Shown here one piece after another: positions 15,217 through 25,158 of a DNA stretch of 42,492 bases. Numbering within the stretch: the stretch's first letter is position 1; each line of letters starts with the position of its first letter. The DNA lies in contig PKZD01000025.1 in the NCBI GenBank assembly GCA_003133745.1, forward strand, positions 1 through 42,492, read 5' to 3'. The stretch comes from Candidatus Tyrphobacter aquilonaris (GTDB taxonomy: Bacteria > Vulcanimicrobiota > Vulcanimicrobiia > Vulcanimicrobiales > Vulcanimicrobiaceae). The notes beneath the pieces were generated by a model. It saw only the letters and a program-made list of their open reading frames with translations. It did no database searches and was not told the origin of the DNA. The translations under genes and the position numbers were made by a program.

Positions 15217-16070
15217 TCCGCACTCCTCTCCCACACGCGTCCGAATGCGTCGAGGTTCTTATGCAGCGTCGCGTCGAGGTCCGAGCGCCAGATGGAATCG
15301 GGCAGCGACTCGCCCGAGAATATCTCCAAGACGTACGGTCCAGTGTAGCCGGTTTCGCGAATCGTACGCACGATCGCAACGTGGTCGATACTCCCATCGC
15401 CCAGGCTGATCCGATCCGCGCCCGAGCGCGGCCGATGCCAGTCGCTCACCTGCACCAGAAAAATGCGACCGGCGCAGGCGCGAATCACATCGTGGAGATC
15501 GGGGGTTTGAAAGATGTTCCACGTGTCCACGCACAAGCCGAGCGCTTCATGGCCGACGCGTCGAACCAGTTCGAGCGCCTGATCGAGTCCCCAAAGCGCG
15601 GTATCGGTATTGAAAAGTACGGGATTGAGCGGCTCGTAGGCGAGACGCATCTTCTGCTTCGCTGCGAACTCGGCGAGGTCGGCGAACGCTTCGAGCGCCT
15701 TCTCGTAGACCATGGCCGTGTCGCCACCTGGCGCGGCGCCCGTGATGACGACGAAGGGCGTCTTTTCCGGCACATGGGGGGCGATGCGCTCGATGGCCCT
15801 CTTGATGTGCCGAACGCGATCCTCAGGCGCCGTCGGCTGATTCGCCAAACTATCGGGGAAGAGCGAGTGAACCTCCGACTGCACCGAGCTCACCGTCAGG
15901 CCCGTCGCCGCGATCGCTTTGAGTTGCGGTGCATAATCGTTCCGGTCAAGTTTGAACTCGCAGACCTCAATCGCGGTCACGCCGTGCGCGGAGTACCGTT
16001 CCACGTCGCGCTCGAACGACCAGGGCCATGTCGTGAATTCGCTCACGCCGAAAGGAAGCTGCGATCTCAT
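15213..16070 (-). CDS. sugar phosphate isomerase/epimerase-like TIM barrel protein
   Basis: This 285-residue protein has AP-endonuclease-2-like (xylose isomerase-like) TIM barrel features: FGVSEFTTWPW at the start, AYEPLNP with a metal-type Glu near 150, LCVDTWNIF near 190, VQVSDWHRP with Asp/His near 222, and YVLEIFSGE with a final Glu near 260. Glu, Asp, His and Glu in these places normally bind a divalent metal. Two tandem ATGs overlap the previous stop; the second (16070) is preferred because GGAGG lies four bases before it. Relatives include hydroxypyruvate isomerase, inosose dehydratase and 3-keto-sugar epimerases. The substrate is not predictable here; an isomerisation or dehydration step in a sugar pathway is inferred. 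Confidence 0.85.
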   Translation of the reverse strand: MRSQLPFGVSEFTTWPWSFERDVERYSAHGVTAIEVCEFKLDRNDYAPQLKAIAATGLTVSSVQSEVHSLFPDSLANQPTAPEDRVRHIKRAIERIAPHVPEKTPFVVITGAAPGGDTAMVYEKALEAFADLAEFAAKQKMRLAYEPLNPVLFNTDTALWGLDQALELVRRVGHEALGLCVDTWNIFQTPDLHDVIRACAGRIFLVQVSDWHRPRSGADRISLGDGSIDHVAIVRTIRETGYTGPYVLEIFSGESLPDSIWRSDLDATLHKNLDAFGRVWERSAE

Positions 16071-18499
16071 CATGCCTCCGGCCGCAACTCGATGACGCAG
16101 AAGCCTTGTCGGTCGAGTTGCACCGCGCGGCCATCGCGCAATTCGCCGGCGCTGCGCATCCGGCTTTCCGTCCACTCTGCGCTTAAACTATTGTACGAGG
16201 CCACCGCGTAAGAAGTATCCGATTTCAAGTCCAAATACACCGCCGTTGTGATCGTACGATCCATCGTGTTCCCCACGAAAATTGTCACATCGCGACCCCT
16301 GCGTAGCGCTAACACAACCGCCGCATCGACGCTACAGCGCACCTGCGTCGATATGTCCTCGCCGTAGATCTCGCACGGCAGCGTTTGGTCGAAATGAAAG
16401 TTCGAATAGAGTTTGAGACCGGGTGCGCGAACGACGAACCATGTCACGTTCTTACCGGCGAGCGGCACGTTGCGTACACCCATCCACTTCCAATCCGGCG
16501 CGAGGCGCGGAACGAGCTTTGGCGTCCCTTCCGAGAGGTCCAGGCCCGCTGCGCCTTCGATCGCGGCCCATAGGTACTGTGGCGGGAACCACGGCGAAAG
16601 CATCATGCCCTGATTGACGAGGGTCTCGCCGTGCAGCCATTCCGAGAACTGCCCCGGCACCGTGTTGTTGCGGAGCGGATCGCTCGAATAGTGGCGAAAA
16701 CTCGCGGAGAGCGCGTATGCCATGAACTCGGGATTAAAGCGCGCGGCTGCGAAAGCATACCAAAATGTCACGTTGACCCAAATGCCGCCGAGGAGGCCGT
16801 ACCCGTGCGTCGGTCCGTAGTTGATCGCGTTGCGCGGAACAGTACGAATGCCGGCGTCGCTCCAAAATCCCGGCACGGAGAGGCGGCTGATGATGTGCGC
16901 TGCCGCCTGCTCGTCCGCGACGCCGAACATCACCGGAAAAACCAGGTCGGCCGTGACGTCGGTGCGTGGGCGGCCGTTGAGGTCGATGTTGAGATAGTAG
17001 AGGCCGGTCTCCCTGTCGAGCAGGTGCGTGTTAATCGCCTTGCGCAGACTCTTCGCGTGGGCGCGAAACGCCGCGCTCTCCTCAGGCTTCTTTAGAACGC
17101 GCGCCATGTTTCCGATCGTGTTGAGCGCGGCGTAGCACTCCGAATTCACCTCTGTCGTTGCGCCCGAGAGCCGGTAATCCTTGATGACATTGCGCCAGCC
17201 GACGATACCCCAGTCCGAGACTCCGGTCGCGGTGCACCACACCAACCCGCGCTTGTTCCGCTGCGAAAGGATGTAGTTCGCCGCCTTCAGCGCGTACGGG
17301 TAGACCTTCCTAAGAAATATCAGGTCCCCAGTGATCGTATAATGATGCCAGAGGGCGAGAATCAGGAGCGGCGTGTTGTCATTGATGTTGAGGCCGTAGT
17401 CTTCGCTCTTGCCGTTGCGAATGTCGTGGTACTCGACGACCATGCCGCTCTTCTCGAGGTGCGTTGCATACCACAGCAGTGACTCCCGCGAAAACGCCGG
17501 CGTGATGTAGTCCGAGCCGAAGGCGAACCACGCCGTATCGCGGGCGACACTGTTGTTCGTTCGCGTCGGGTCGTTGACGAAGCACCAACCGGTCTTCGCG
17601 AGGACCTGCGTGCGCAGCATATTGGCCTTGGCCCACAGCACGCCACGGTTAACGTCCCGGTCCGGCGTCATGACGATCGCGCGGTCGAGTATATCGCCGT
17701 AGTACTCGTGCGTCGCCTGCAGTGCTCGCTTTGCCGACGGGCAGCGCGCATAGGTACGCATCGCCGAGGCGCGCCCGCGCACCGAGAACGAAAGGGTGAA
17801 ATAGAATGAGGCGCTTTGTCCCGCCTTTAGACGGTGGCGCAAGTGCAGCATGCCGATCGGATCGTCGGCGCGCGCGATGGTTTTGTTACCAAGCCTGCCT
17901 GCAAAAGAGGCCCGGCTCGGCTTCCCGTCGTCGTCGGTCGATTCGTAGCTGCTCGGTTCGACCGAGCATCCGAAGACTCGCACCACGGCGGGATCCGAGG
18001 TATTCCAGGCGACGAGCGCGCGATGCGCCTTGCTGTACGCCGTCGCCACGTCATGCAAAGTGTTGCCCCGCAACTGTGCTGCCGCATACGTGCTGATGAT
18101 CTCTTCTTTGTCGGTATCGTTGGTCAGCGTCACCGCGTAGTACGCCGCAGGCGGATCGACACGATATCCGTGCGGTTTGCCGCTCAGAAGGAAGATGTCT
18201 TCCCGGACCGTCAGGCCATTGGATAGCTGGAAGACGTGCTCCTGATGCTCCGGATGGATGACGAACTTTCCTGGGAATGCCGCTAGTGGTATGCCGTTTC
18301 GGTCGTCGAAGTGATGCAGCACGACGCTGCCGATCAGCGCCTTGCCGACGTCGACTGAGTAAAACTTCTCAATCGCGCCCGTCGCCTTAATGACCAGCGT
18401 TGCTTTCGGGGATCCGAGCGTACTCCCGGCGGCCGTCTCGTGGTCGGAAATCTCGAACCTCGAAGCGCGCTCGCCCGACCCGAAAATTTTCGCGGTCAT
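16070..18499 (-). CDS. six-hairpin (alpha/alpha-barrel) glycoside hydrolase-like protein
   Basis: This 809-residue soluble protein has an N-terminal beta-rich region (about 1-270) and a helical barrel (about 290-680). Barrel features include NVNRGVLWAKANMLR-type repeats, DTAWFAFGSDY, HHYTITGDL, a TGVSDWG motif, EVNSECYAAL with a candidate acid Glu, and a Trp-rich region after residue 600. A C-terminal beta-sandwich follows. This is the layout of amylo-alpha-1,6-glucosidase-like and GH-G clan-like enzymes. No signal peptide is present, so it acts on imported or internal glycosides. The ATG shares ATGA with the upstream SDR stop. I cannot name the glycosidase family with confidence; a phosphorylase or glycoside-binding protein of the same fold is possible. 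Confidence 0.75.
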   Translation of the reverse strand: MTAKIFGSGERASRFEISDHETAAGSTLGSPKATLVIKATGAIEKFYSVDVGKALIGSVVLHHFDDRNGIPLAAFPGKFVIHPEHQEHVFQLSNGLTVREDIFLLSGKPHGYRVDPPAAYYAVTLTNDTDKEEIISTYAAAQLRGNTLHDVATAYSKAHRALVAWNTSDPAVVRVFGCSVEPSSYESTDDDGKPSRASFAGRLGNKTIARADDPIGMLHLRHRLKAGQSASFYFTLSFSVRGRASAMRTYARCPSAKRALQATHEYYGDILDRAIVMTPDRDVNRGVLWAKANMLRTQVLAKTGWCFVNDPTRTNNSVARDTAWFAFGSDYITPAFSRESLLWYATHLEKSGMVVEYHDIRNGKSEDYGLNINDNTPLLILALWHHYTITGDLIFLRKVYPYALKAANYILSQRNKRGLVWCTATGVSDWGIVGWRNVIKDYRLSGATTEVNSECYAALNTIGNMARVLKKPEESAAFRAHAKSLRKAINTHLLDRETGLYYLNIDLNGRPRTDVTADLVFPVMFGVADEQAAAHIISRLSVPGFWSDAGIRTVPRNAINYGPTHGYGLLGGIWVNVTFWYAFAAARFNPEFMAYALSASFRHYSSDPLRNNTVPGQFSEWLHGETLVNQGMMLSPWFPPQYLWAAIEGAAGLDLSEGTPKLVPRLAPDWKWMGVRNVPLAGKNVTWFVVRAPGLKLYSNFHFDQTLPCEIYGEDISTQVRCSVDAAVVLALRRGRDVTIFVGNTMDRTITTAVYLDLKSDTSYAVASYNSLSAEWTESRMRSAGELRDGRAVQLDRQGFCVIELRPEA

Positions 18500-19263
18500 A
18501 GATTACCGGATTTCTGCATCATGCCGCCGTCGATAACATAGGATGAGGCGGTGATGTACGCACCGGCTTCCGAAGCTAGAAAGATGCAGAGTTCTGCGAT
18601 CTCCTCAGGCTTCGCCATACGGTGAAGCGGAATCTCGGAGAGGAGCGCGTCGTATTTCTTCGGGTCTCGCGTGAGGGCGGCGTCCATCGGCGTGTCCACC
18701 GCCCCCGGGCACACGTTGTTGACCGTGATGCCGTGTGGTGCGAGCTCCACGGCGATGGTCCGCATCAACATTCGCACGCCGCCCTTCGAAGCGCAGTACG
18801 GGGCGTTGGTCGGCATCGTCAAATCTTCGTGAACGGACGAGATGTTGATGATTCGCCCGCCGCGCTCTTGCTTTACCATCTGTCTCGCAGCGCGTTGCGA
18901 ACACAGCCAGACGCCCGTCAGGTTGATGTCGACGATCTTCGAATAAACCTCGAACGGCATTTCTAGGAAGGGGGCTTTTTTCTCGACGCCCGCGTTGTTC
19001 ACAAGAATGTCGAGGCGGCCGAAGTGCTTGACGGTCTGCGCGATCAGCGCATCGACCTCGTCCGGATTCGAGACGTCGGCAGCGAACGCAGCCGCCTTAC
19101 CGCTGAAGGTTTCGATCTGTTCGACCAGAGCATGTGCCGGCCCATCGCCACCAACGTAATCGATCATGACGCCGGCGCCTTCGCGCGCCATCTCAAGCGC
19201 AATCGCCTTGCCGATTCCGCTATCGCCGCCGGTTACGAGTGCGATCTTATCTGCGAGGCGCAT
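18496..19263 (-). CDS. short-chain dehydrogenase/reductase (sugar 1-dehydrogenase-like)
   Basis: This 255-residue classical SDR has the cofactor motif TGGDSGIG (residues 11-18), NNAG at 89-92, Asn114, catalytic Ser143, Tyr156 and Lys160 (YCASK), and a C-terminal GGMMQ-type end. Residues GDSGIGKAIA and an acidic/neutral site after strand 2 (MIDYVGGD) leave NAD or NADP open. The overall look is of glucose 1-dehydrogenase or 3-oxoacyl reductase relatives. Its start overlaps the upstream dehydrogenase by 17 bases and its stop overlaps the glycosidase start, so the three are tightly coupled. In context it likely oxidises a sugar hydroxyl released by the glycosidase. Confidence 0.9.
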   Translation of the reverse strand: MRLADKIALVTGGDSGIGKAIALEMAREGAGVMIDYVGGDGPAHALVEQIETFSGKAAAFAADVSNPDEVDALIAQTVKHFGRLDILVNNAGVEKKAPFLEMPFEVYSKIVDINLTGVWLCSQRAARQMVKQERGGRIINISSVHEDLTMPTNAPYCASKGGVRMLMRTIAVELAPHGITVNNVCPGAVDTPMDAALTRDPKKYDALLSEIPLHRMAKPEEIAELCIFLASEAGAYITASSYVIDGGMMQKSGNL

Positions 19264-22243
19264 GGATTGCCATATAGCGCAGTTCCGGGAAAGGGTCGTT
19301 GTGGGCCTCGCCGCGATCGTCGATCGCCATCTTCAGCACTTGGGCCGGGTGCAAGGCAAGGCGGTTCGTTGCCTGCGCGATCTGTTCGCGACAGCTAAAC
19401 CCGTTCGCTACGACAATCGTGCTCTTGTCCGCCTCCCGCACTTTCGGCAGAAGAACGCGTTCGCCGATCGTCATGGACACGCCGTAGTGCTTGGCTTCGA
19501 AGCCGAACGGCCCGGCCATCCCGCAGCAGCCGCTATCCGGAATTTCATAGTCGAGGCCGATCGCATCGAACAACTTGCGCTCACCGGAAGTATCGAGAAT
19601 CGCTTTTTGATGGCAATGCTCTTGGACCAGCGCCTTGCGATGGAGTTGCGGCGGCGCATATTCGGGCGCTTTCTTCGCCAGAAATTCGGTGAACAGGTAC
19701 GTCTGCTCCTTTAAGCGCGCTGCATCCTCATCAGGGCCGAGCAGATTGACCATCTCGTCGCGAAAGACTGAGACGCAACTCGGCTCGAGCCCGATCACGT
19801 ATACGCCCGCACGAATCTGCGGACGAAGTGCCTCAAGCACGTTCTGGAGCATCTTCTCGGCCAAATCGAGCATGCCGAAATCGTAGAGCGGGCGTCCGCA
19901 GCAGAGCTGCATCTTGGGAATCGTGACGCGGAACCCCGCGTCCTCGAGCACCTCAACCGCCGCCTGCGCCGTTGTCGGGTGGAAGTGGTTGTTCCAGGTA
20001 TCCGGCCACAGGATCACATCGCCTTTTGGAGCCGGTTGCGAACGAGGCTCTCTCGCAGCGAACCACGCGCGGAACGTTTGGGGGGCAAAGAGCGGAATCT
20101 TGCGTCGCGGTGCGATCGAAACGACAGCCTTGGCAATATCGCGTAAAATGGGAGCCTGCGTTAGCGCATTCACGAGTCCCGGCGCGAGCGAAGCGAGGCG
20201 CGACCACCAATATATCAAACCAAACGCGTAGGCGGCGATGGGTCGCCGCTTGTGCTCGTAATAGTGTGAAAGGAACTCGGCCTTGTACGTCGCCATGTCG
20301 ACGTTGACCGGACATTCGCCCTTGCATCCCTTGCACGACAGGCACAGGTCGAGCGCGTCCTTGACTGCTTCGTCCTGCCACCCGTTCTCCATTGGGTTGC
20401 CTTCGAGCATCTCAAAGAGCAATCGCGCGCGTCCACGCGTCGAGTATGCCTCTTCCTTCGTTGCCATGTAGCTCGGACACATCGTCCCGCCGTCATGCTT
20501 GCGACACTTGCCCGTGCCGACACAGCGGTTCGCAGCGAAAGCAAAGCTTCCGTGGTCTTCCTCGAACTTGAAATGGGTCTTCGGTTCCCACGGCTGGTAA
20601 TTAATTCCCCACCGCAAGTTCTCATCGAGCTTGTACGGATGCACGACCTTGCCGGGATTCATCTTATGCTGCGGATCCCAGATCGATTTGAACTCCCAAA
20701 ACGCCTGCACGAGTTCGTCGCCGTACATGATCGGCAACAGCTCACCGCGCGATTGTCCGTCGCCGTGTTCGCCCGAAAGCGATCCGCCGTGCTCAACGCA
20801 GATGTGCGCCATCTTCGTGACGAACTCGCGGTATTTGGCAATGCCCTGCGCCGTGAACAGATCGAAGTCGATGCTTACGTGCACGCACGCTTGACCGAAG
20901 TGCCCATAGATCGAGCCCTTATAACCATACTCGTCCAGCATCGCTTCGAACTTGCGCAAATAGTCGCCCAAGCGCTTAGGATCGACCGCCGAATCCTCCC
21001 AACCGGGATAGTAATCCGGTTGATTGGGAATCTTTGACGTTGCGCCGAGCGCGTTATCGCGGAACGTCCAGAGGCGCTCTTGTTGCCCGTGATCTTCGAT
21101 GAGCTTTGTGGTCGGCGGATCGGCCTTCGCCTTGAACGCCTCCATTAGCCGATGGGCACACGCGGACGCCTCTTCGGGAGTCTCGCCTCCGAACTCGCAG
21201 ATGAGCCATCCGTTGCCGTCCGGGAACATCGAACGCCCATTGTCGGATTCGCCTTTTAACTCCATATACCGAAACATCGAATCCGCCATGCCTTCGAGAG
21301 CGATCGGCTTGTATTCATCACAAAACGGCACGTGATCGCCCGCGGTCGCCAAGTCGGAGAATCCGAGCATCAGCAGCACGCGATGGGGCGGGCTGTGCAC
21401 GAGTCGCACCGTGGCTTCGAGCACCGTCACGCACGTGCCCTCAGTACCGACGAGCGCTCGCGCGACGTTGAATCCATTTTCGGGCAAAAGCTCGTTCAGC
21501 GGAAAACCCGAGACGCGCCGTGGAATCTTTGGAAAACGTGCGCGGATTTGATCAGCGTACTTATCCCGCAATGCTCTGAGCTGCGCATAGATCTCGCCCT
21601 GGCGGCCTCCGGCTGCGATGATCCGCTCGATCTCCTCCTCGGAAGTGCGCCCGACGCGCATGCGCGCGCCGTCGTACGTTACAATGTCGAGTTCTTCGAC
21701 GTTTTCTTCCGTCTTGCCGGCCATCTGAGCATGCATCCCGCACGAATTGTTGCCGATCATTCCGCCAAACGTATTGCGATTATGCGTAGCTGGATCCGGG
21801 CCAAACGTGAGATGTCGCTCTTCCGCCTTGTTGCGCAAATCGTCGTTCACGCAGCCCGGTTGAACGCGCGCCCTCTTTCCTTCCCAATCGATCTCGACGA
21901 TGCGGTTCATATACTTGCTGAAGTCCATGACCACGGCCGCATTGCACGTCTCACCGGCAAGGCTGGTGCCGCCGCCACGCGAGAATACGGGCGCGCCAAA
22001 CATGCGGCAGGCAGCAAGCGTCCGTTCCACATCCTGCGCATCCTTGGGAAGGACGAGGCCGATCGGCACCTGTCGGTAATTCGACGCATCCGTCGCATAC
22101 ATCGCGCGCGTTCCAGCGTCGAACCGAACCTCGCCGCGAATAGTCCGACGGAGTTCCGCTTCAAGTCCCTCTGCATCCACGTCCACCTCATTGACCGAGC
22201 CCGGCCTCTGCGTGGGTTTCGGACGCGTACCGTCGCGGCTCAT
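19247..22243 (-). CDS. FAD/4Fe-4S D-2-hydroxyacid dehydrogenase (YdiJ-like)
   Basis: This 998-residue protein combines, in order, a FAD_binding_4 (VAO-type) domain (about 40-230; GGGTSLAGET-like Gly-rich loop), FAD-oxidase C-terminal domain (about 240-500), two 4Fe-4S cysteine clusters (CVGTGKCRKHDGG near 572 and CLSCKGCKGECP near 632), and two CCG domains (LCCGRP near 780; DSGCCGMAG near 900). This is the one-chain GlcD-GlcF arrangement of E. coli YdiJ, known as D-2-hydroxyglutarate dehydrogenase. Related enzymes oxidise D-lactate or glycolate and reduce quinone or a carrier. ATG 22243 was chosen; earlier residues of the open frame shadow the enolase gene. It probably feeds electrons to respiration in this operon. 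Confidence 0.92.
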   Translation of the reverse strand: MSRDGTRPKPTQRPGSVNEVDVDAEGLEAELRRTIRGEVRFDAGTRAMYATDASNYRQVPIGLVLPKDAQDVERTLAACRMFGAPVFSRGGGTSLAGETCNAAVVMDFSKYMNRIVEIDWEGKRARVQPGCVNDDLRNKAEERHLTFGPDPATHNRNTFGGMIGNNSCGMHAQMAGKTEENVEELDIVTYDGARMRVGRTSEEEIERIIAAGGRQGEIYAQLRALRDKYADQIRARFPKIPRRVSGFPLNELLPENGFNVARALVGTEGTCVTVLEATVRLVHSPPHRVLLMLGFSDLATAGDHVPFCDEYKPIALEGMADSMFRYMELKGESDNGRSMFPDGNGWLICEFGGETPEEASACAHRLMEAFKAKADPPTTKLIEDHGQQERLWTFRDNALGATSKIPNQPDYYPGWEDSAVDPKRLGDYLRKFEAMLDEYGYKGSIYGHFGQACVHVSIDFDLFTAQGIAKYREFVTKMAHICVEHGGSLSGEHGDGQSRGELLPIMYGDELVQAFWEFKSIWDPQHKMNPGKVVHPYKLDENLRWGINYQPWEPKTHFKFEEDHGSFAFAANRCVGTGKCRKHDGGTMCPSYMATKEEAYSTRGRARLLFEMLEGNPMENGWQDEAVKDALDLCLSCKGCKGECPVNVDMATYKAEFLSHYYEHKRRPIAAYAFGLIYWWSRLASLAPGLVNALTQAPILRDIAKAVVSIAPRRKIPLFAPQTFRAWFAAREPRSQPAPKGDVILWPDTWNNHFHPTTAQAAVEVLEDAGFRVTIPKMQLCCGRPLYDFGMLDLAEKMLQNVLEALRPQIRAGVYVIGLEPSCVSVFRDEMVNLLGPDEDAARLKEQTYLFTEFLAKKAPEYAPPQLHRKALVQEHCHQKAILDTSGERKLFDAIGLDYEIPDSGCCGMAGPFGFEAKHYGVSMTIGERVLLPKVREADKSTIVVANGFSCREQIAQATNRLALHPAQVLKMAIDDRGEAHNDPFPELRYMAIHAPRR

Positions 22244-22253
22244 GCTGAAGACA

Positions 22254-23345
22254 TCAAAGAGCGTACCGCTCGGCGTCAGCGAGGCGTAGCTCCAAACCGA
22301 TGCCAGGACGCGTGGCATCAGGCGACAGTTCGCCCTTCTCTGGATTCCTGGTACCGTCGAAAAGCATTCGTTCAATTCGAGTGTGGTCGAAAAAATACTC
22401 GATGTGGCGCAGTTGCTTGCATGCCATTGCCGCGTGCAAGTGCAGGTGCGGCGCACAATGGGTCGAGAGCGGTGTCATCGTGCTCTGACACAAACCGTCC
22501 ACGGCGAGCAGCCCGGAAAAACCGCCACATCGCGTGGCGTCGGCTTGCAGAACATCGACGGCTTGCGCTTCGATCATGCGAGCAAACGTGTAGAGGCCGT
22601 ATCCGTACTCCCCCGACGAGATATCCATCCCGGGCGGCGCATGTTCGCGCACGAAACGTGTCCCCGCGTAGTCCTCGCGATAGACCGGCTCTTCGAACCA
22701 TGTTACCTGTTGCTCCGCAAAGCTCTGCGCAAGTCCGATCGCCTGCTGAGCGGAGTACGCGCCGTTTGCGTCGATAAAGAGCTCGGCGTCACGGCCGATT
22801 GCAGCCCGTGCCGCCGCGACGCGTCCGGGATCGGCGCGCGGGTCGCGACCGACCTTCATTTTGACGCGAGGGATGCCTTCGTTCACCCAACCGGCGAGCT
22901 GGTCGCAGAGCTGTTGCTTTGAGTACGCGGTAAATCCGCCACTGCCATAGACCGGGACGCTGCTGCGCGTCGCACCAAACAGCATGTACACCGGAACGCC
23001 GAGAAGCTTTCCTTTCAGGTCCCATAGCGCCACGTCCACTGCGGAAACCGCCATTGATGTAACGCCGCCGCGCCCAAGGTTGCGCGACGTAGCATACATA
23101 TCGCTCCATCGCGCTGCGATTTGGGTCGCGTCCTTCCCGACGATCGCCTCTGACAAGATGGTCTCGATGAACTTCGCCGTTGCAATGTCAGCGTACGTGA
23201 AGCCTATTCCCGTCACGCCGGCAGCGCTTACTTCGACATAGACCAGCGTCGTGGAGTCCCATGTCAACGTGCCGTCCGATTCCGGCGTCGCGGTTGGAAT
23301 CCTATAGGCGCGCACTTTGAGTGCGTCGATCCGCGCATCGGCCAT
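22254..23345 (-). CDS. enolase superfamily, mandelate racemase-type (likely acid sugar dehydratase)
   Basis: This 363-residue enzyme shows the mandelate racemase-subgroup active site. Numbered from the longer GTG-started frame, the base pair is Lys169-x-Lys171 (VKMKVG), metal ligands are Asp199 (FIDANG), Glu225 (WFEEPV) and Glu253 (SSGEYG), and the second base dyad is Asp276 (QADATRCGG) with His303 (STHCAPH). All positions match MR spacing. Most members with this set dehydrate acid sugars such as gluconate, galactonate or fuconate. ATG 23345 is preferred over GTG 23366 because MADARIDALKVRAYRIPT is a normal family start. No strong Shine-Dalgarno sequence is visible. In the operon it would follow the SDR step. 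Confidence 0.9.
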   Translation of the reverse strand: MADARIDALKVRAYRIPTATPESDGTLTWDSTTLVYVEVSAAGVTGIGFTYADIATAKFIETILSEAIVGKDATQIAARWSDMYATSRNLGRGGVTSMAVSAVDVALWDLKGKLLGVPVYMLFGATRSSVPVYGSGGFTAYSKQQLCDQLAGWVNEGIPRVKMKVGRDPRADPGRVAAARAAIGRDAELFIDANGAYSAQQAIGLAQSFAEQQVTWFEEPVYREDYAGTRFVREHAPPGMDISSGEYGYGLYTFARMIEAQAVDVLQADATRCGGFSGLLAVDGLCQSTMTPLSTHCAPHLHLHAAMACKQLRHIEYFFDHTRIERMLFDGTRNPEKGELSPDATRPGIGLELRLADAERYAL

Positions 23346-23369
23346 CACAGCAGCCGTCGGCGACACCGC

Positions 23370-25157
23370 TTACTTGCTCGGGCCGTGTGGCAAGAATCCC
23401 GCAAGCACCTCTTTGATCGACTCTTTGAGCACGCCGACTCTATCGGGGTCGCCTTTGGAAAGTGCCGAGAAAAGGTTGTGTGCCTGCTCGAACGTGATAT
23501 GCGGCGGCAACTGCGAGATATTCGGGTCGACGACCGCGTCGAAGATCACCGGCCGGTCAGAGGCCAAAGCGCGATCCCACGCCGGGCCGACGTCCTCTGA
23601 ACGGTCGACGCGAATGCCGTTGAGGCCGATCTGATCGGCGTATTCTGCATAATTGAAATGCGGCAGATTCTGAGAGGCTTCGTATTTCGGGTTGCCGCTT
23701 TCGATGCGCATCTCCCAGGTGACTTGATTGAGGTCCGAATTGTTCATTACCAGAAAAATGAGTCGCGGGTCTTTCCATCGCTTCCAGTACTTCGCGACGG
23801 TAAGCATCTCGGCGTTGCCGTTCATCTGCATCGCGCCATCGCCGGTGCACGCGATAACGACGCGATTGGGGAACGCAAACTTCGCAGCGATTGCGTACGG
23901 GACTGCAGATCCCATCGTCGCCAACCCCCCGGAGAGTGAGGACTTCATCCCACGCCGCAAGTGGATGTTCCGTGCAAACCAGTTCGTCGCCGTGCCGGCA
24001 TCGCCGCTGAGGATTGCCTCATCGGGGAGCCGCTCGTTCAGCTCCCAAAACACGAGTTGCGGGTTGATCTGCTCACCCTTGACGTGGCAGCGCGCCTCTT
24101 CATCGGCATGCCAAGATGTGAGGCCTTTCGCGATCTTCTGGCGCCACGCGTTCCCCGTTTTCGATTTGAGCAAGGGAAGCAGCGCTGCGAGTGTCTGCCG
24201 GCTGTCACCGATCAAATTCACTTCTGTTGGGAAGCGCAGCCCAACGTTGCGCGCGTCGATGTCGATTTGTACGCCACGAGCCTGCCCTTCTTTGGGCAGG
24301 AACTCCGAATACGGATAGCAGGTACCGACCATGAGCAACGTATCGCACTCATTCATCATATCGGAACTTGGGCGCGTGCCCAGCAGCCCGAGAGTCCCGG
24401 TAACGTATGGTAAATCGTCGGGGACGACATATTTACCCAGCAATGCCGTTGCGATTCCGGCACCCAAGCGGTCGGCAACGGCAAGAACCTCATCGGTTGC
24501 ATTCGCAGCGCCTTGGCCAACCATCATCGCCACACGCTCGCCTGCATTGAGTATATCGGCCGCCCGGTGCAGATCGGGCTGCGCTGGTACCACGATGGGC
24601 GCCGAGTAGCCAACGCTGCTGCGCATCATGTTGTGCGTATGGGGCGGGTATGGAACGGCGTCCTTTTCTTGGACGTCCTTTGGAACGATCACGCACGCGA
24701 CGGCCCGAAAAGCGGCGGCGGTTCGAACGGCCCGATCGACGACGTGACGCATCGCGGCCGGGCTTGAAACGGTGTAAACGTACTCCGTCACATCTTGCAG
24801 AAGCACCTGAAGATCGACTTCTTGCTGATATGAGCCGCCGAGCGCCGAGGTTGCCGCCTGTCCAACGATCGCCACGACCGGCGTATGGTCCATCTTCGCG
24901 TCGTAAAGGCCGTTCAGCAGGTGTACAGCCCCCGGCCCCGATGTCGCAAGGCAGAGACCAACCTCTCCTGTGTACTTCGCGTGCGCGCAGGCCATGAACG
25001 CCGCCATCTCTTCGTGGCGAACTTGGATGAACTCGAGTTTATCGCCGATTCGATCAAGAGCACCCATGATGCCGTTGATACCGTCGCCGGGGTAGCCGTA
25101 GACGCGCTTAAAACCCCACGCCACAAGCCGCTCGAGTAAGAAATCGCTGGTGTTCAC
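23370..25157 (-). CDS. thiamine pyrophosphate-dependent enzyme, pyruvate oxidase/acetolactate synthase-like
   Basis: This 595-residue enzyme has three canonical domains. The N-terminal PYR domain contains YGYPGDGINGI and the cofactor-activating Glu in RHEEMAA. The central domain (about 190-330) has GLLGTRPS and a DIDARNVGLR segment, and the C-terminal PP domain has the ThDP/Mg motif beginning GDGAMQMNGN and ending NNSDL. The closest familiar relatives are PoxB/YdaP-type pyruvate oxidases, which use FAD and quinone. Acetolactate synthase and sulphoacetaldehyde-type enzymes are alternatives. The GTG start at 25157 has AAGGA eight bases upstream and lies one base after the STAS stop. It may handle the pyruvate or 2-oxoacid end product. 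Confidence 0.88.
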   Translation of the reverse strand: MNTSDFLLERLVAWGFKRVYGYPGDGINGIMGALDRIGDKLEFIQVRHEEMAAFMACAHAKYTGEVGLCLATSGPGAVHLLNGLYDAKMDHTPVVAIVGQAATSALGGSYQQEVDLQVLLQDVTEYVYTVSSPAAMRHVVDRAVRTAAAFRAVACVIVPKDVQEKDAVPYPPHTHNMMRSSVGYSAPIVVPAQPDLHRAADILNAGERVAMMVGQGAANATDEVLAVADRLGAGIATALLGKYVVPDDLPYVTGTLGLLGTRPSSDMMNECDTLLMVGTCYPYSEFLPKEGQARGVQIDIDARNVGLRFPTEVNLIGDSRQTLAALLPLLKSKTGNAWRQKIAKGLTSWHADEEARCHVKGEQINPQLVFWELNERLPDEAILSGDAGTATNWFARNIHLRRGMKSSLSGGLATMGSAVPYAIAAKFAFPNRVVIACTGDGAMQMNGNAEMLTVAKYWKRWKDPRLIFLVMNNSDLNQVTWEMRIESGNPKYEASQNLPHFNYAEYADQIGLNGIRVDRSEDVGPAWDRALASDRPVIFDAVVDPNISQLPPHITFEQAHNLFSALSKGDPDRVGVLKESIKEVLAGFLPHGPSK

Positions 25158-25158
25158 G

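Noticed and set aside
21332-22777. 481-codon plus-strand ORF
   Set aside because: It is antisense to the FAD/Fe-S dehydrogenase and enolase genes, is Arg-rich, and shows no domain. High GC produces long antisense frames.
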